DNA of 49,930 nt from Paenibacillus barcinonensis (GCF_003217495.1 NZ_QJSW01000033.1:1-49930); one strand, 5' to 3'. Positions 8,537-17,310 are shown, numbered from the stretch's first letter. Notes: generated by a model from the letters alone, not told the origin. A program made the numbers and translations.

Positions 8537-8718
8537 GCGTATTCATACATAATGGAAAGACTAGCAGTCAGAACATCCCGTACCTGACATAGGTCTTTGT
8601 AGCCATTTTAAAGAGGAAGAATCACAAATTTCCCAAATTAGGTTTCAGTATCTGTGCAGATGGTATATCATTGATATTGAGTTACTTTTTTGGGGTTATC
8701 ACGAGAGGAGAGAAACAA

Positions 8719-9813
8719 ATGACTAAACGCATGGGGGCGCTTCTTCTTACGTTGTTGTTAACCGTATCTTTGGCTTTAACAGCATGTAGCAGCAAGCAGG
8801 AACCGAAGGAAGCATTGAAGACCGCCGCGGCGAATGCTTCTAAACTAACGTCGTATGAGATGAGTTCCAACTTTACAATCAATGAATTAAGCTATAAACC
8901 GGGGGATGCGTCTCAGACAGATCCAAGCATGACTCAGTTTATGAGCATGTTGAAGGATGCACAGCTGAACGTAACGGGTGTATATCAAAGCGAGCCAATG
9001 CAGACAGAGATGACCGTTGGTATCGAGCTTAAAGGCGATATGGGCATGACGTTCAACATTCCTATGGTTCTGACCAAAGAGAAAATGTATGTCAAAGTAC
9101 CGAATATTCCGTTCTTCCCTATTCCAGAAAATATCGTTAACAAATTCATTGAATTTGACCTGAAAAAACTTGCTGAGCAAGAGGGTACGGAATGGAACCC
9201 GGATGCACTGGATGCAGCCAAAACTCAGAAGCTGAGCAATGAGCTGATGGATGCGGTATTGGGTGAGTATGATCAAGCTAAATTTTTCAAAAACCTGGAT
9301 ACCAAAGATGCAAAATTGCCTGAGGGTGTAAATGCAAAGCAGGTTGTACAATTCTCAGTAAACAATGACAATGTGAAAGAAGCCGTTACTGTATTGGTAA
9401 CTAAGGCGCTGCCTAAGGTAATGGATATTGTATCCAAAGAAGAATATCGGGATATGCTGCAATTGAGCCAAGCGGATATCGACAAGGCGAAAGACGATCT
9501 GAAAATGAATGCAACAGATCAGGCTGAAATGACGAAAGATCTGGATAAATTGAAAGATGTTCTGACAATCAACACCTTTAACATCGACTTCGCTTTGGAT
9601 AAAAACGACTTCCCGGTATATCAAAAAATGGTCGCTGACATGCTGATCAAACCTGAAGGTACCAAAGACGAATTGAAGCTGGCTTTCACAGGCTCTAACA
9701 CATACACTAAGATCAACCAAAAGCCGGAATTCAAAATCAACATCCCAACTGGTGCAGATGTGATTACAATGGAAGAGTTCGAGAAGCTGATGAATTCCTC
9801 CTACGGATATTAA
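8719..9813 (+). CDS. Predicted lipoprotein of unknown function
   Basis: A 364-residue exported lipoprotein. The N-terminus has MTKR, a leucine-rich hydrophobic core and the lipobox LTAC, placing the lipidated cysteine at residue 23. The rest is hydrophilic and repeats a pattern of alternating beta strands and helices; the opening LKTAAANASKLTSYEM segment resembles DUF6612/LppX-like lipoproteins, but this is a weak similarity from memory. ATG 8719 is chosen because GAGAGGAGAG precedes it and because the signal peptide then has normal length; an in-frame ATG at 8671 would add 16 residues. It is transcribed alone and ends at a terminator. Confidence 0.88.
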   Translation: MTKRMGALLLTLLLTVSLALTACSSKQEPKEALKTAAANASKLTSYEMSSNFTINELSYKPGDASQTDPSMTQFMSMLKDAQLNVTGVYQSEPMQTEMTVGIELKGDMGMTFNIPMVLTKEKMYVKVPNIPFFPIPENIVNKFIEFDLKKLAEQEGTEWNPDALDAAKTQKLSNELMDAVLGEYDQAKFFKNLDTKDAKLPEGVNAKQVVQFSVNNDNVKEAVTVLVTKALPKVMDIVSKEEYRDMLQLSQADIDKAKDDLKMNATDQAEMTKDLDKLKDVLTINTFNIDFALDKNDFPVYQKMVADMLIKPEGTKDELKLAFTGSNTYTKINQKPEFKINIPTGADVITMEEFEKLMNSSYGY

Positions 9814-9830
9814 TCTACAAACTGCTCGCG

Positions 9831-9857
9831 AAACCGCCTGAACATCAGGCGGTTTTT
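9831..9857 (+). terminator. Terminator of the lipoprotein gene
   Basis: AACCGCCTGA pairs with TCAGGCGGTT around a short loop, followed by a T run. Confidence 0.88.
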
Positions 9858-9867
9858 GTGTATAAAA

Positions 9868-9905
9868 AAACCGCACTATCCCTTTATCAGAGAAGGGTGC
9901 GGTTT
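9868..9905 (-). terminator. Terminator of the tadA-GNAT operon
   Basis: Read on the minus strand, AAACCGCAC...GTGCGGTTT forms a stem with an inner hairpin and is followed by seven T residues. It faces the preceding plus-strand terminator, so the two units converge here. Confidence 0.82.
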
Positions 9906-9944
9906 ATTAATATGTAACCCTAACTGCGATAATTCCATCAGCGG

Positions 9945-10520
9945 CTAGGGCTGCTGTAGCTCTTCTTCCAAATCCTCTGCAAGCACAGCATAGACCTGGT
10001 GATCCTGATACATGCCATTAATCTTCAAATATTTACGAGCGATACCCTCAGGCTGAAATCCGTTCTTCTCCAGAACACGCTGAGAGCCTTTATTGGTAGG
10101 CAATACTGCGGCCTGAATCCGGTTCAGCTTCAAGGCACGAAAGCCATATGCCACCGCCAGCTTAACCGCTGCTGTCATGCGGCCGCCGCCCTGATAATCC
10201 GGGTGGATGAAATATCCCATGTCTGCGTAGTGCGCAACGCCAAGTACCACATTGTTCAGACTGACTTGCCCTATAAGCAGATCATCCTTAATTGTGAAAA
10301 TGCCGAACTGATAACCAGTACCTTCGTCAGCAGCTTTTATCCGATCCTCAATCCGCCGAATCTGTGCATCCAGCGTATAAAACTCATCATCCCGAACGGG
10401 TTCAACCGGCTGATAAGGGATACGTGTTTGCTGTACCAATTCCAGATAGGCTTGCGCATCCTGAGTAGCAAGTAGCCGAAGACTTATGCCGTGGGCGGTA
10501 TCATACAGTGTGATTGTCAT
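9945..10520 (-). CDS. GNAT family N-acetyltransferase (RimJ/RimL-like)
   Basis: A 191-residue GNAT enzyme that should transfer an acetyl group from acetyl-CoA to an amine. The acetyl-CoA binding region is seen in the YQGGGRMTAAVKLAV segment, followed by the NRIQAAVLPTNKGSQRVLEKNGF pattern of RimJ/RimL N-terminal or small-molecule acetyltransferases. The substrate cannot be named. The second methionine (10520) is preferred because AAAGGA on the minus strand sits at about 11 nt; the first (10532) overlaps that SD. It lies 48 nt after tadA on the same strand and likely shares its transcript. Confidence 0.85.
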   Translation of the reverse strand: MTITLYDTAHGISLRLLATQDAQAYLELVQQTRIPYQPVEPVRDDEFYTLDAQIRRIEDRIKAADEGTGYQFGIFTIKDDLLIGQVSLNNVVLGVAHYADMGYFIHPDYQGGGRMTAAVKLAVAYGFRALKLNRIQAAVLPTNKGSQRVLEKNGFQPEGIARKYLKINGMYQDHQVYAVLAEDLEEELQQP

Positions 10521-10568
10521 TTCAGAAAACATCCTTTCTTGTGCATAATGTTTTCTTATGTTACAAGG

Positions 10569-11072
10569 TTACACCTTTTTTCGCAACTTTCTAAAAAATT
10601 GGGTGAGCATTGTTGAGCATTCTGGCTGAAGCACGTCCGGGATGACCTCGGTACGGTGGTTAAACCGCGGTTCCTGGAGCAGGTTCATTAACGTTCCTGC
10701 GCATCCCGCCTTGGGATCGGCTGTACCGAAGATGACACGGGGGACTCTGGACTGAACAATCGCCCCGGCGCACATAGGGCAGGGTTCAAGTGTAACATAG
10801 AGAGAACAGTCCAATAACCGCCAGGCACCAATGGCTTCGCTGGCTTGACGGATGGCAACCATCTCGGCATGGGCGGTTGAATCCAGTGTTGTTTCCCGCA
10901 GATTGTATCCTCGGCCGATAATTTCATTGTTTCGCACGATGACAGCACCAATGGGCACTTCACCAAGCGCTTCCGCCTTCTGTGCTTCTGCAATAGCATG
11001 CCTCATCCAATGTTCATGTTGTTCTTGCTCGGATAGCTCTGTGAGCTCAGACTGGTGAAAAAGGTCATTCAT
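10569..11072 (-). CDS. tadA: tRNA-specific adenosine deaminase
   Basis: TadA converts adenosine 34 of tRNA-Arg(ACG) to inosine, allowing one tRNA to read CGU, CGC and CGA. The zinc-dependent deaminase signature is complete: His68-Ala-Glu70 and the PCPMC motif with Cys98 and Cys101. The 167-residue length fits the family. ATG 11072 is chosen because AAGGAG lies 10 nt upstream on the minus strand; an extension to 11099 lacks an SD. In B. subtilis tadA sits directly before the SRP RNA gene and dnaX; here about 34 kb separates them. The DnaA-box cluster at 11136-11217 lies about 65-145 bp upstream of its start. Confidence 0.96.
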   Translation of the reverse strand: MNDLFHQSELTELSEQEQHEHWMRHAIAEAQKAEALGEVPIGAVIVRNNEIIGRGYNLRETTLDSTAHAEMVAIRQASEAIGAWRLLDCSLYVTLEPCPMCAGAIVQSRVPRVIFGTADPKAGCAGTLMNLLQEPRFNHRTEVIPDVLQPECSTMLTQFFRKLRKKV

Positions 11073-11135
11073 GGCTATAAAACTCCTTCCAAATCGCAAT
11101 TATACAGCGAACAAATATTCGGGTTGTTAACATAC

Positions 11136-11217
11136 TGTGTATAAAGCTGTGGATAACTACACAGTTGCACACATAGTTATGAACATACTATCCACAACCC
11201 TGTGGATTTGTGTATAA
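11136..11217. promoter_or_regulatory. DnaA-box cluster
   Basis: Three exact matches to TTATNCACA lie on the minus strand: 11136-11144 (TTATACACA), 11148-11156 (TTATCCACA) and 11209-11217 (TTATACACA). A one-mismatch box CTATCCACA lies at 11188-11196 and a weaker one at 11201-11209. The last two form the palindrome ATCCACA-ACCC-TGTGGAT. Five boxes in 82 bp between divergent genes is far denser than chance. It could titrate DnaA or regulate tadA and/or the kinase gene. The rest of the intergenic stretch to 11405 showed no clear promoter. Confidence 0.75.
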
Positions 11218-11405
11218 AGACGTGATTTTTTTCATTGTAGATCATAGTTATCGCAAAATACTACGAAATTCGATTTTTCCCGCTTGAGCGGTAACTTCTG
11301 GACAAAGGGCGATTGTCCTTTTCAAATAGTCATACAAGCGTTATGATGGATATAGGTTTTGCCATATATCGCCAGAGGGTATAAGCCGAGAGGTGAACAG
11401 CGAAT

Positions 11406-13745
11406 TTGTCTATTAAAACGAAATTATCCATGATTATGTCGTGCTCGGTGCTTGTTATTTTGATATTAAATATTGCACTGAGTTATTATACTACAGAAGA
11501 GAATTTGAGGCAGGATAGCGAGAACAAGATGGTGCTTACCGCAAAGCAGATCGCCATTTCTGTCGAACAGAATCAGTACAGCTCGGATTATGTTAAAAGA
11601 CAGATTGGCAACAATCTGTGGCTTGCTTCCGTTATGGCGGCAAATGAACTAGATCCCGACATCCGAAAGATTACGAATGAAGAGCTGGTCCAGCTGAGCC
11701 ACAAGCTAGGAGTCTCCCATATATCCCTTCTGGAACAGACGGACGATGACATCATTGTTAGCCGTTCTTCTGACCCAAGAGAGATCGGATTGTCTACAAA
11801 ATCAATGTCTTACTGGTATCAGGCGTTTAAGCAGTTATTCGAGAAGCAACAGGTGACGATTCCCCAAGGGCAGAAGCAGGATCATTTCTGGTCAGATGGT
11901 TTCGAGTATTCGACATCCAGTCCGACAGATATTGATATTTGGGGATATTATCATGATGGGAAGAGAAACTACATAATCAATCCCTTCTATAATAATAATG
12001 AAGTTGATGACTATGTGAAAATCTCCAGTCCAGATGAGATTTTGACCAAAATTCGTGAAGTCAATCCATCCATACTGGAGATTACAGGCATTAATCCGCT
12101 CACTTTTGCCAGCCCGGATATGGGCGAGGACGGAAGAGATGAAAATTATAGAAAGTTGAATGACAGACCAATTCGGTTTGGTACGTATCAGTATGGGTCG
12201 GTGGATGAAGACCATCGGGCTGTGGTACGTGCTGTTCGAACTGGGCAGAATGTGTCATTTGTAAGCGAAACCCATGATCAGAAGGTGCTGAAGAATTTCA
12301 TTCCGATTTTCACACCGAACAAGCCTTCGTATGTCATCAGTATTGTCATGGACTACAAGCAAATATCCTCCATGGTGTCCGAGCAATTGGTCAGCCATGC
12401 TTCTATATCACTGGTTTTGCTGGAGATTGTAATCTTTGGGAGCTACCTGCTCGCAGGATACATTACACGTCCGATCCAGTCTATTCTGGGCAAGGTTAAT
12501 GATGTGGCGGATGGACATTTTGATTTCCGTTTGAAAGTCAAGCGCAAGGACGAGCTGGGTCAGCTCGCCAATCGGATTAACGCGATGATTCGAAACCTGG
12601 GCCACTATACAAGCCGTCTGAAACAGATGTATGAAGAGAATCGGGCGGTCAAGGAGCATCTGGAGTCCATCATTAATCAAACGGCAGATGCGATTCATAT
12701 TACGGATCTTGAAGGAAAAGTGCTCCGGGTCAACCGGGCATTTGAACAACTATACGGCTTTCGGAGCCGCGAAGTTGAAGGGCGAATGTTGAAGATTATT
12801 CCACCCGAGGCTGCGGAAGAGATGGCTCGTCAGCATGCTCAATTAATTGAGGGTCTTTCAATTACTTCGAATGAAACTGTCTGGATGAAAAAAGACGGGA
12901 CACGAGTAGAGGTCAGTGTAAGCACAGCTCCTGTTCGTGACGAGGCAGGGGAGATTACAGCCCTCATTAGCGTCTCAAGGGATATAACCAACCGTAATCG
13001 TATGGAGGAGCTGCTCAGACGGTCGGAGAAGCTGACCACGGTGGGTCAGCTTGCTGCTGGAGTAGCCCATGAGATTCGCAACCCGCTTACAACGCTGCGA
13101 GGTTTCCTTCAGCTGCAACAGCAAAGCAACAAGCTGAATCATCGTCATCTGGATCTGATGTTATCTGAGCTTGACCGGATCAACCTGATTGTGGGCGAGT
13201 TTCTGATTCTGGCGAAGCCTCAGGCGGTTCATTTTCAGGATCGAGACGTGCGTTTCATCCTTGGCGATGTGATCTCACTACTGGATAGTCAGGCCCATCT
13301 GCATGGGGTGGAGTTTGTACTGCGTGCCTCATCGGATTCGGCTATGGTACACTGTGAAGAGAATCAGCTCAAGCAAGTCTTTATCAATGTGCTGAAAAAT
13401 GGTATGGAGGCTATGCCTAACGGAGGAAGCATCTATATCAAACTGAAGCTTGATGAGCAGGCGAAACGGGTGCGAATCGAGATCAGGGATGAAGGAATCG
13501 GTATCCCGGAAGAAATGATGCCGAAGCTGGGGGAACCATTTTTCACCAACAAGGAATCAGGCACAGGGCTTGGTCTTATGGTGAGTCAGCGCATTATTGA
13601 ATCTCATAAGGGCATGATGGATATTAAGAGTGCTCTCAACAGGGGCACAACCGTTATTATTGAACTGCCGGCTTCGGAGCAGCAGACATCATTACCGGAG
13701 GCAGATCAGCCTGCGGAAGAACAACAACCAGATGAAGAGAACTAG
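11406..13745 (+). CDS. Membrane sensor histidine kinase, sporulation-kinase-like (HAMP-PAS-HisKA-HATPase)
   Basis: A 779-residue sensor kinase. A first membrane helix lies at about residues 8-28, an extracytoplasmic sensor region of about 300 residues follows, then a second helix at 334-354 and a HAMP domain to about 407. A PAS domain (about 418-530) precedes the dimerisation domain with the phosphoacceptor His555 in AHEIRNPLTTLRGFLQL, a form of H-box typical of KinA-E sporulation kinases. The ATP domain has the N-box NVLKNGMEA, DEGIGIP and GTGLGL. No response regulator is adjacent, which fits a kinase feeding a phosphorelay; spo0F lies about 25 kb downstream. The TTG start has GAGAGGTG before it. 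Closest by architecture to KinC/KinD; the signal is unknown. Confidence 0.88.
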   Translation: MSIKTKLSMIMSCSVLVILILNIALSYYTTEENLRQDSENKMVLTAKQIAISVEQNQYSSDYVKRQIGNNLWLASVMAANELDPDIRKITNEELVQLSHKLGVSHISLLEQTDDDIIVSRSSDPREIGLSTKSMSYWYQAFKQLFEKQQVTIPQGQKQDHFWSDGFEYSTSSPTDIDIWGYYHDGKRNYIINPFYNNNEVDDYVKISSPDEILTKIREVNPSILEITGINPLTFASPDMGEDGRDENYRKLNDRPIRFGTYQYGSVDEDHRAVVRAVRTGQNVSFVSETHDQKVLKNFIPIFTPNKPSYVISIVMDYKQISSMVSEQLVSHASISLVLLEIVIFGSYLLAGYITRPIQSILGKVNDVADGHFDFRLKVKRKDELGQLANRINAMIRNLGHYTSRLKQMYEENRAVKEHLESIINQTADAIHITDLEGKVLRVNRAFEQLYGFRSREVEGRMLKIIPPEAAEEMARQHAQLIEGLSITSNETVWMKKDGTRVEVSVSTAPVRDEAGEITALISVSRDITNRNRMEELLRRSEKLTTVGQLAAGVAHEIRNPLTTLRGFLQLQQQSNKLNHRHLDLMLSELDRINLIVGEFLILAKPQAVHFQDRDVRFILGDVISLLDSQAHLHGVEFVLRASSDSAMVHCEENQLKQVFINVLKNGMEAMPNGGSIYIKLKLDEQAKRVRIEIRDEGIGIPEEMMPKLGEPFFTNKESGTGLGLMVSQRIIESHKGMMDIKSALNRGTTVIIELPASEQQTSLPEADQPAEEQQPDEEN

Positions 13746-13763
13746 ACGAGGTGAGATGACCTT

Positions 13764-14465
13764 TTGCGTATTAATAAATTTATTAGTGAGACAGGCTACT
13801 GCTCCCGGAGAGCAGCCGACAAGTTGATCGAAAGCGGTCAGGTGACCATTAATGGCATACAGGCAGAGCTGGGCAGTCAGGCAGAAGAGGGCGATGATGT
13901 ACGCATTAATGGCAAACCGATCAGCGAGAAGAAAAAGCATGTGTATATTGCGCTGAACAAACCGGTGGGTATCACAAGTACGACGGAGCAGCACATTCAA
14001 GGCAATATTGTAGATTTTGTAAACCACCATGAACGAATTTTTCCTATTGGCCGTTTGGACAAGGATTCGGAAGGTTTAATTCTAATGACCAATGACGGGG
14101 ACATCGTTAATCGGATTCTGAGAGCAGAGGGCCGTCATGAGAAGGAATACATTGTTACGGTGGATCGAACCATTACCCCAAGCTTCCTTCGAGGTATGAG
14201 CACAGGAGTTAAGATTCTAGGCGAAATGACCCTGCCTTGTACAGTGACCCGAATGACAGACCGTGTATTTCGCATTATTTTGACAGAAGGAAAGAATCGA
14301 CAGATCCGGCGCATGTGCAGTGCATTTGGCTATGAGGTTCGCAAGCTGAAGCGGGTGCGTATTATGAATATTCATCTTGGAGAACAGGCAACAGGATCAT
14401 GGAGAGAGCTTACCGCTGCGGAAAAGTCAGAGCTGGGTGGCTTGTTAAATTATACGCTGGAATAA
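13764..14465 (+). CDS. rluF: 23S rRNA pseudouridine synthase, RluF-like
   Basis: A 233-residue RNA-modifying enzyme of the RsuA/RluB/E/F family. An N-terminal S4 RNA-binding domain (about 1-60) is followed by the synthase fold with the catalytic Asp99 in IGRLDKDSEGLIL and the C-terminal TEGKNRQIRRMC motif. The sequence around GITSTTEQHIQGNIVDFV is closer to RluF (E. coli U2604) than to RsuA or RluB, so RluF is the best guess; the exact target base is not proven. The TTG start at 13764 has GAGGTGAG with 8 nt spacing. It begins 18 nt after the kinase gene and is probably co-transcribed with it. Confidence 0.8.
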   Translation: MRINKFISETGYCSRRAADKLIESGQVTINGIQAELGSQAEEGDDVRINGKPISEKKKHVYIALNKPVGITSTTEQHIQGNIVDFVNHHERIFPIGRLDKDSEGLILMTNDGDIVNRILRAEGRHEKEYIVTVDRTITPSFLRGMSTGVKILGEMTLPCTVTRMTDRVFRIILTEGKNRQIRRMCSAFGYEVRKLKRVRIMNIHLGEQATGSWRELTAAEKSELGGLLNYTLE

Positions 14466-14485
14466 TGATATGAATGTGATGGAAG

Positions 14486-14517
14486 AAGCACTGCTCCCTT
14501 GAAGGGGCAGTGCTTTT
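14486..14517 (+). terminator. Terminator of the kinase-rluF unit
   Basis: AAGCACTGCTCCC pairs with GGGGCAGTGCTT, followed by a short T run. Confidence 0.88.
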
Positions 14518-14563
14518 GGTCTTGTAGCAGTGGAGGGAATACCGCCTTGTGAAAATGAGAAAA

Positions 14564-14597
14564 AACCGCTCTCCCTTGTACCCAAGGAGAACGGTTT
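14564..14597 (-). terminator. Terminator of motAB
   Basis: On the minus strand AACCGTTCTCCTTGG pairs with CAAGGGAGAGCGGTT, followed by TTTTT. It faces the rluF terminator. Confidence 0.85.
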
Positions 14598-14621
14598 GCA
14601 TGTCATATGCGCTGAGAGCGT

Positions 14622-15440
14622 CTAATTGCCGCCTCCAACGGATTTTACATTGGTATTGTTACTTTGATACTTCCGAATGATAGACACTTCTACGCGGCGA
14701 TTTTGTGCTCTTCCGGTACCGGTCTCGTTACTGGCAATGGGATGGTATTCCCCATATCCGCTAGGTGTGAACTTTGCAGGGTCCAGATTGGTGTTCAACA
14801 ACAGGATTTTCAGGAAATTCAGCGCTCGATCTGCACTCAAGTCCCAGTTATCCTTATATTGGTTATTTGAGATGGGTATATTATCCGTATGACCGGAAAC
14901 CACCACTTCGTATTCAGGGAACTCCTGCAGCATGCTGGAGATCGCTTTGGCTAGAGAACGCGATTCGGGCTTCACATCAGCTCGTCCTGAGGAGAACAAG
15001 GCTTTATCACTAATGGTGATTTTCAGCTCAGACTGATTGAGCTTGGTATTCAGCTGGTCTGAAAGTCCATTCGAGGCAATATACTTGTCGAGCTGCTTCT
15101 TCAGCTTCTCCAGGTCTTCCTGTTCCTTCTGAGCCATCTGGGCATCCGTAATCTGCGCAGGTGTTTTCTTCGTGATTTCCTTAGGAATTTCCTTGTTCTT
15201 GCCAAGATCGGTACTGGAGTCCGTTGGATTCATGGAAGTATGATCCAGAACGCCAGATCCTCCGTTCAGCGCGCTGCTTAATGCTGACGCCATCTGCTCA
15301 AATTTGGCCGCATCAAGCGAGCTCATGGAGAACAGGGTAATAAACAAAGCCAGCAGCAGAGTCATCAAGTCGGAATAAGGAAGCAGCCAGCTTTCGTCAA
15401 TGTGCTCCTCATGCGGTTCGTGCTTTTTAGCCTTTTTCAC
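14622..15440 (-). CDS. motB: Flagellar motor stator protein MotB
   Basis: MotB (272 residues) with MotA forms the proton-conducting stator that drives flagellar rotation. A short basic cytoplasmic N-terminus leads into one membrane helix with the proton-carrying Asp24 in LPYSDLMTLLLAL, the same position as in B. subtilis. After a charged linker the C-terminal OmpA-like domain (VVSGHTDNIPISN ... SADRALNFL) binds peptidoglycan. The sequence resembles MotB rather than sodium-type MotS. The GTG start at 15440 lies inside the end of motA (14-nt overlap), with AAGGAGGG as SD, suggesting translational coupling. Confidence 0.96.
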   Translation of the reverse strand: MKKAKKHEPHEEHIDESWLLPYSDLMTLLLALFITLFSMSSLDAAKFEQMASALSSALNGGSGVLDHTSMNPTDSSTDLGKNKEIPKEITKKTPAQITDAQMAQKEQEDLEKLKKQLDKYIASNGLSDQLNTKLNQSELKITISDKALFSSGRADVKPESRSLAKAISSMLQEFPEYEVVVSGHTDNIPISNNQYKDNWDLSADRALNFLKILLLNTNLDPAKFTPSGYGEYHPIASNETGTGRAQNRRVEVSIIRKYQSNNTNVKSVGGGN

Positions 15441-16227
15441 CTGATGATCCCTCCTTCTCTTCCAGTTGTTTACGTTCGGAAGGTGTCAGGAATACGGATA
15501 ACTTCTGATTAATGGCGATGGTAGATACACCGGATTGAATAGACAAAAGTCCCTCAACCATCATTAGCTTGATCTCCATCTCTTTCTTGGACATCCGCTT
15601 CAGCTTGTTGGACATCGGGTGCCACAATACATAACCACTAAAGATACCGAGAAGGGTTGCGATAAAGGCAGCTGCGATAGCGTGAGAGAGCTTCTCCATG
15701 TCACTCAGGTCGGCCAGTGCGGCAATGAGACCAACAACGGCCCCGAGAACCCCGAGTGTAGGTGCGTACATCCCTGCCTGAGCGAAGATCAGTGCTCCGC
15801 CGCGGTGCCTTTCCTCAGTTGCATGAATATCTTCCATCAGTACATCACTGACGAATTCCTGATCGTTACCATCAATAATCATACGCATACCGCTGCGAAG
15901 GAACTGATCATCAATCTCTTCTACTTTTGATTCGAGTGCAAGCAAGCCTTCACGACGGGTGGTGGAAGCCCAATCCATAAATGTGCCGATCAGAGAGACG
16001 CGGTCAATCAGTTGTTGCTTTTTAAAAAGGATACCGAACAGCTTCGGAATCTTCTTAACCTCAGACATAGGGAAAGCCATAAAGATTGTTCCTGCAGTAC
16101 CCACAAAGATAATGACGTAAGCAGCAGGGTTATTAACCAGGTTGATCAGGGGTGCTCCTTTCAGGAACATACCAAGTACAAGGGAGACCAAACCCAAAAC
16201 TAGTCCGATAATCGTTGAAATTTCCAT
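15427..16227 (-). CDS. motA: Flagellar motor stator protein MotA
   Basis: MotA (266 residues) is the four-helix stator subunit that couples proton flow to rotor torque. The N-terminal helix IIGLVLGLVSLVLGMFLKG, the cytoplasmic loop with charged residues, and the paired C-terminal helices (PTLGVLGAVVGLIAAL; IAAAFIATLLGIFSGYV) are all visible. The second of two adjacent ATGs (16227) is preferred because it leaves about 6 nt after GAGG; 16230 is possible. The longer frame to 16359 has no SD and no MotA-like residues. The gene is driven by a sigma-D-type promoter at 16369-16395 and overlaps motB. Confidence 0.95.
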   Translation of the reverse strand: MEISTIIGLVLGLVSLVLGMFLKGAPLINLVNNPAAYVIIFVGTAGTIFMAFPMSEVKKIPKLFGILFKKQQLIDRVSLIGTFMDWASTTRREGLLALESKVEEIDDQFLRSGMRMIIDGNDQEFVSDVLMEDIHATEERHRGGALIFAQAGMYAPTLGVLGAVVGLIAALADLSDMEKLSHAIAAAFIATLLGIFSGYVLWHPMSNKLKRMSKKEMEIKLMMVEGLLSIQSGVSTIAINQKLSVFLTPSERKQLEEKEGSSGEKG

Positions 16228-16368
16228 CATACACCTCATCCATGAGATAAAATTGAATCCTTTCAAGCGGCTGAATTCGGGCTTCCGGACGAACGTAACG
16301 CCGCAATCCGCTGCATGTCTGACGCCCTTCAGGGCAGCCAAAACGATTGAAACGGTCATGTATAGTAT

Positions 16369-16395
16369 TTATCGACCAAAGGGTCTTTTTTTTTA
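16369..16395 (-). promoter_or_regulatory. Sigma-D (flagellar) promoter of motAB
   Basis: On the minus strand TAAA (16392-16395) is separated by exactly 15 nt from GTCGATAA (16369-16376). The sigma-D consensus is TAAA-N15-GCCGATAW, so only one position of the -10 differs. It would give a leader of about 130 nt before motA. Confidence 0.75.
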
Positions 16396-16461
16396 AGGGT
16401 TATTTTCAGGTATAATAAGATCAAATCCGCACCTTCGGGAGCCAGTAGGAGTGAAAAGTCA

Positions 16462-16755
16462 ATGGGCGTAAAGCATGGACGTGATTATGAAGGAATATTG
16501 ACAGATTTAACAGCGGCTATCGGACGTATACCGGATCGCTATGTTTTCTTCGAGATGGATGCGGAAGAGTGGGGAAGACTGGGTGAGCCCGAGCAGCTTG
16601 AGGTCGATGAGGCATTGGCTGAAGATCTGTTCTATGCGCTCGGTGAAGAGTCCGTGATCCCGGTGGGGAGCGGTGTTGTGATTCATGATAAGGAGCAGCA
16701 CCGGATTCATATTTTAATTGGGGAAGAAGAGCTGACGTTTGTACCTTTGATCTGA
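16462..16755 (+). CDS. Conserved-looking hypothetical protein (97 aa)
   Basis: A 97-residue acidic protein with no signal peptide, membrane segment or cysteine; I do not recognise a family. TAGGAG (16446-16451) lies 10 nt before ATG 16462, and a TATAAT at 16411-16416 could be its -10 element, though no good -35 is present. It is followed by pterin dehydratase 216 bp downstream, and its start region is divergent from motAB. Function unknown. Confidence 0.75.
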   Translation: MGVKHGRDYEGILTDLTAAIGRIPDRYVFFEMDAEEWGRLGEPEQLEVDEALAEDLFYALGEESVIPVGSGVVIHDKEQHRIHILIGEEELTFVPLI

Positions 16756-16971
16756 ACATTGTAACGGAATTACAACATGCTTGTGCTTCGAGGCCTGAGC
16801 CGTCTGTTCTATGGATTTTGACGCTTTGACGTGATAAGATGGTACTCATGAAAAAAGGCTTTCGCAGGGCGGGAGCCTGCCTTTAAGGCTGCAACAGCAG
16901 CATGAAAAGGTGTCGATGGTCATGTGGATGAAAGTCCGCGATGTCTCATCATATGGGGAGGAAGATAACGC

Positions 16972-17268
16972 ATGGTTTTTTCGCAAGAGGAAGTCGAAGC
17001 TCATCTGGGAAGGCTGGAAGGCTGGGAACTGGAAGAGGGACGGTGGATTGTCCGTAAATTTGTGTTTTCCAACTATATGAAAGGGATTGCATTTGTAGAT
17101 GAGGTCGCAGCGATCTCGGAAGCATTCAATCATCATCCTTTCATCACCATTGATTATACAACCGTTACGTTGCGTCTGACATCATGGGATGAAGGCGGCA
17201 TTACTTCGGTCGACATTAAAGAAGCAGAGCAGTACAATGAAGCTTTTGAAAAAATGAGAGCAGAATAA
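16972..17268 (+). CDS. phhB: 4a-hydroxytetrahydrobiopterin dehydratase (pterin-4a-carbinolamine dehydratase)
   Basis: A 98-residue protein of the PCD/DCoH family, which dehydrates 4a-hydroxytetrahydropterin in pterin recycling. The family signature is clear: WELEEGRWIVRKFVF, then a helix with AFNHHP holding the paired catalytic histidines, then the beta strands ending in GGITSVD. No aromatic amino acid hydroxylase, its usual partner, is visible in the window, so the physiological substrate (for example pterins of molybdenum cofactor metabolism) is uncertain. ATG 16972 has GGGGAGGAAG upstream. Confidence 0.88.
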   Translation: MVFSQEEVEAHLGRLEGWELEEGRWIVRKFVFSNYMKGIAFVDEVAAISEAFNHHPFITIDYTTVTLRLTSWDEGGITSVDIKEAEQYNEAFEKMRAE

Positions 17269-17310
17269 TCTGCCGCAGCATCGGACTGCGGAAAGATATT
17301 CGGAGCAAAC

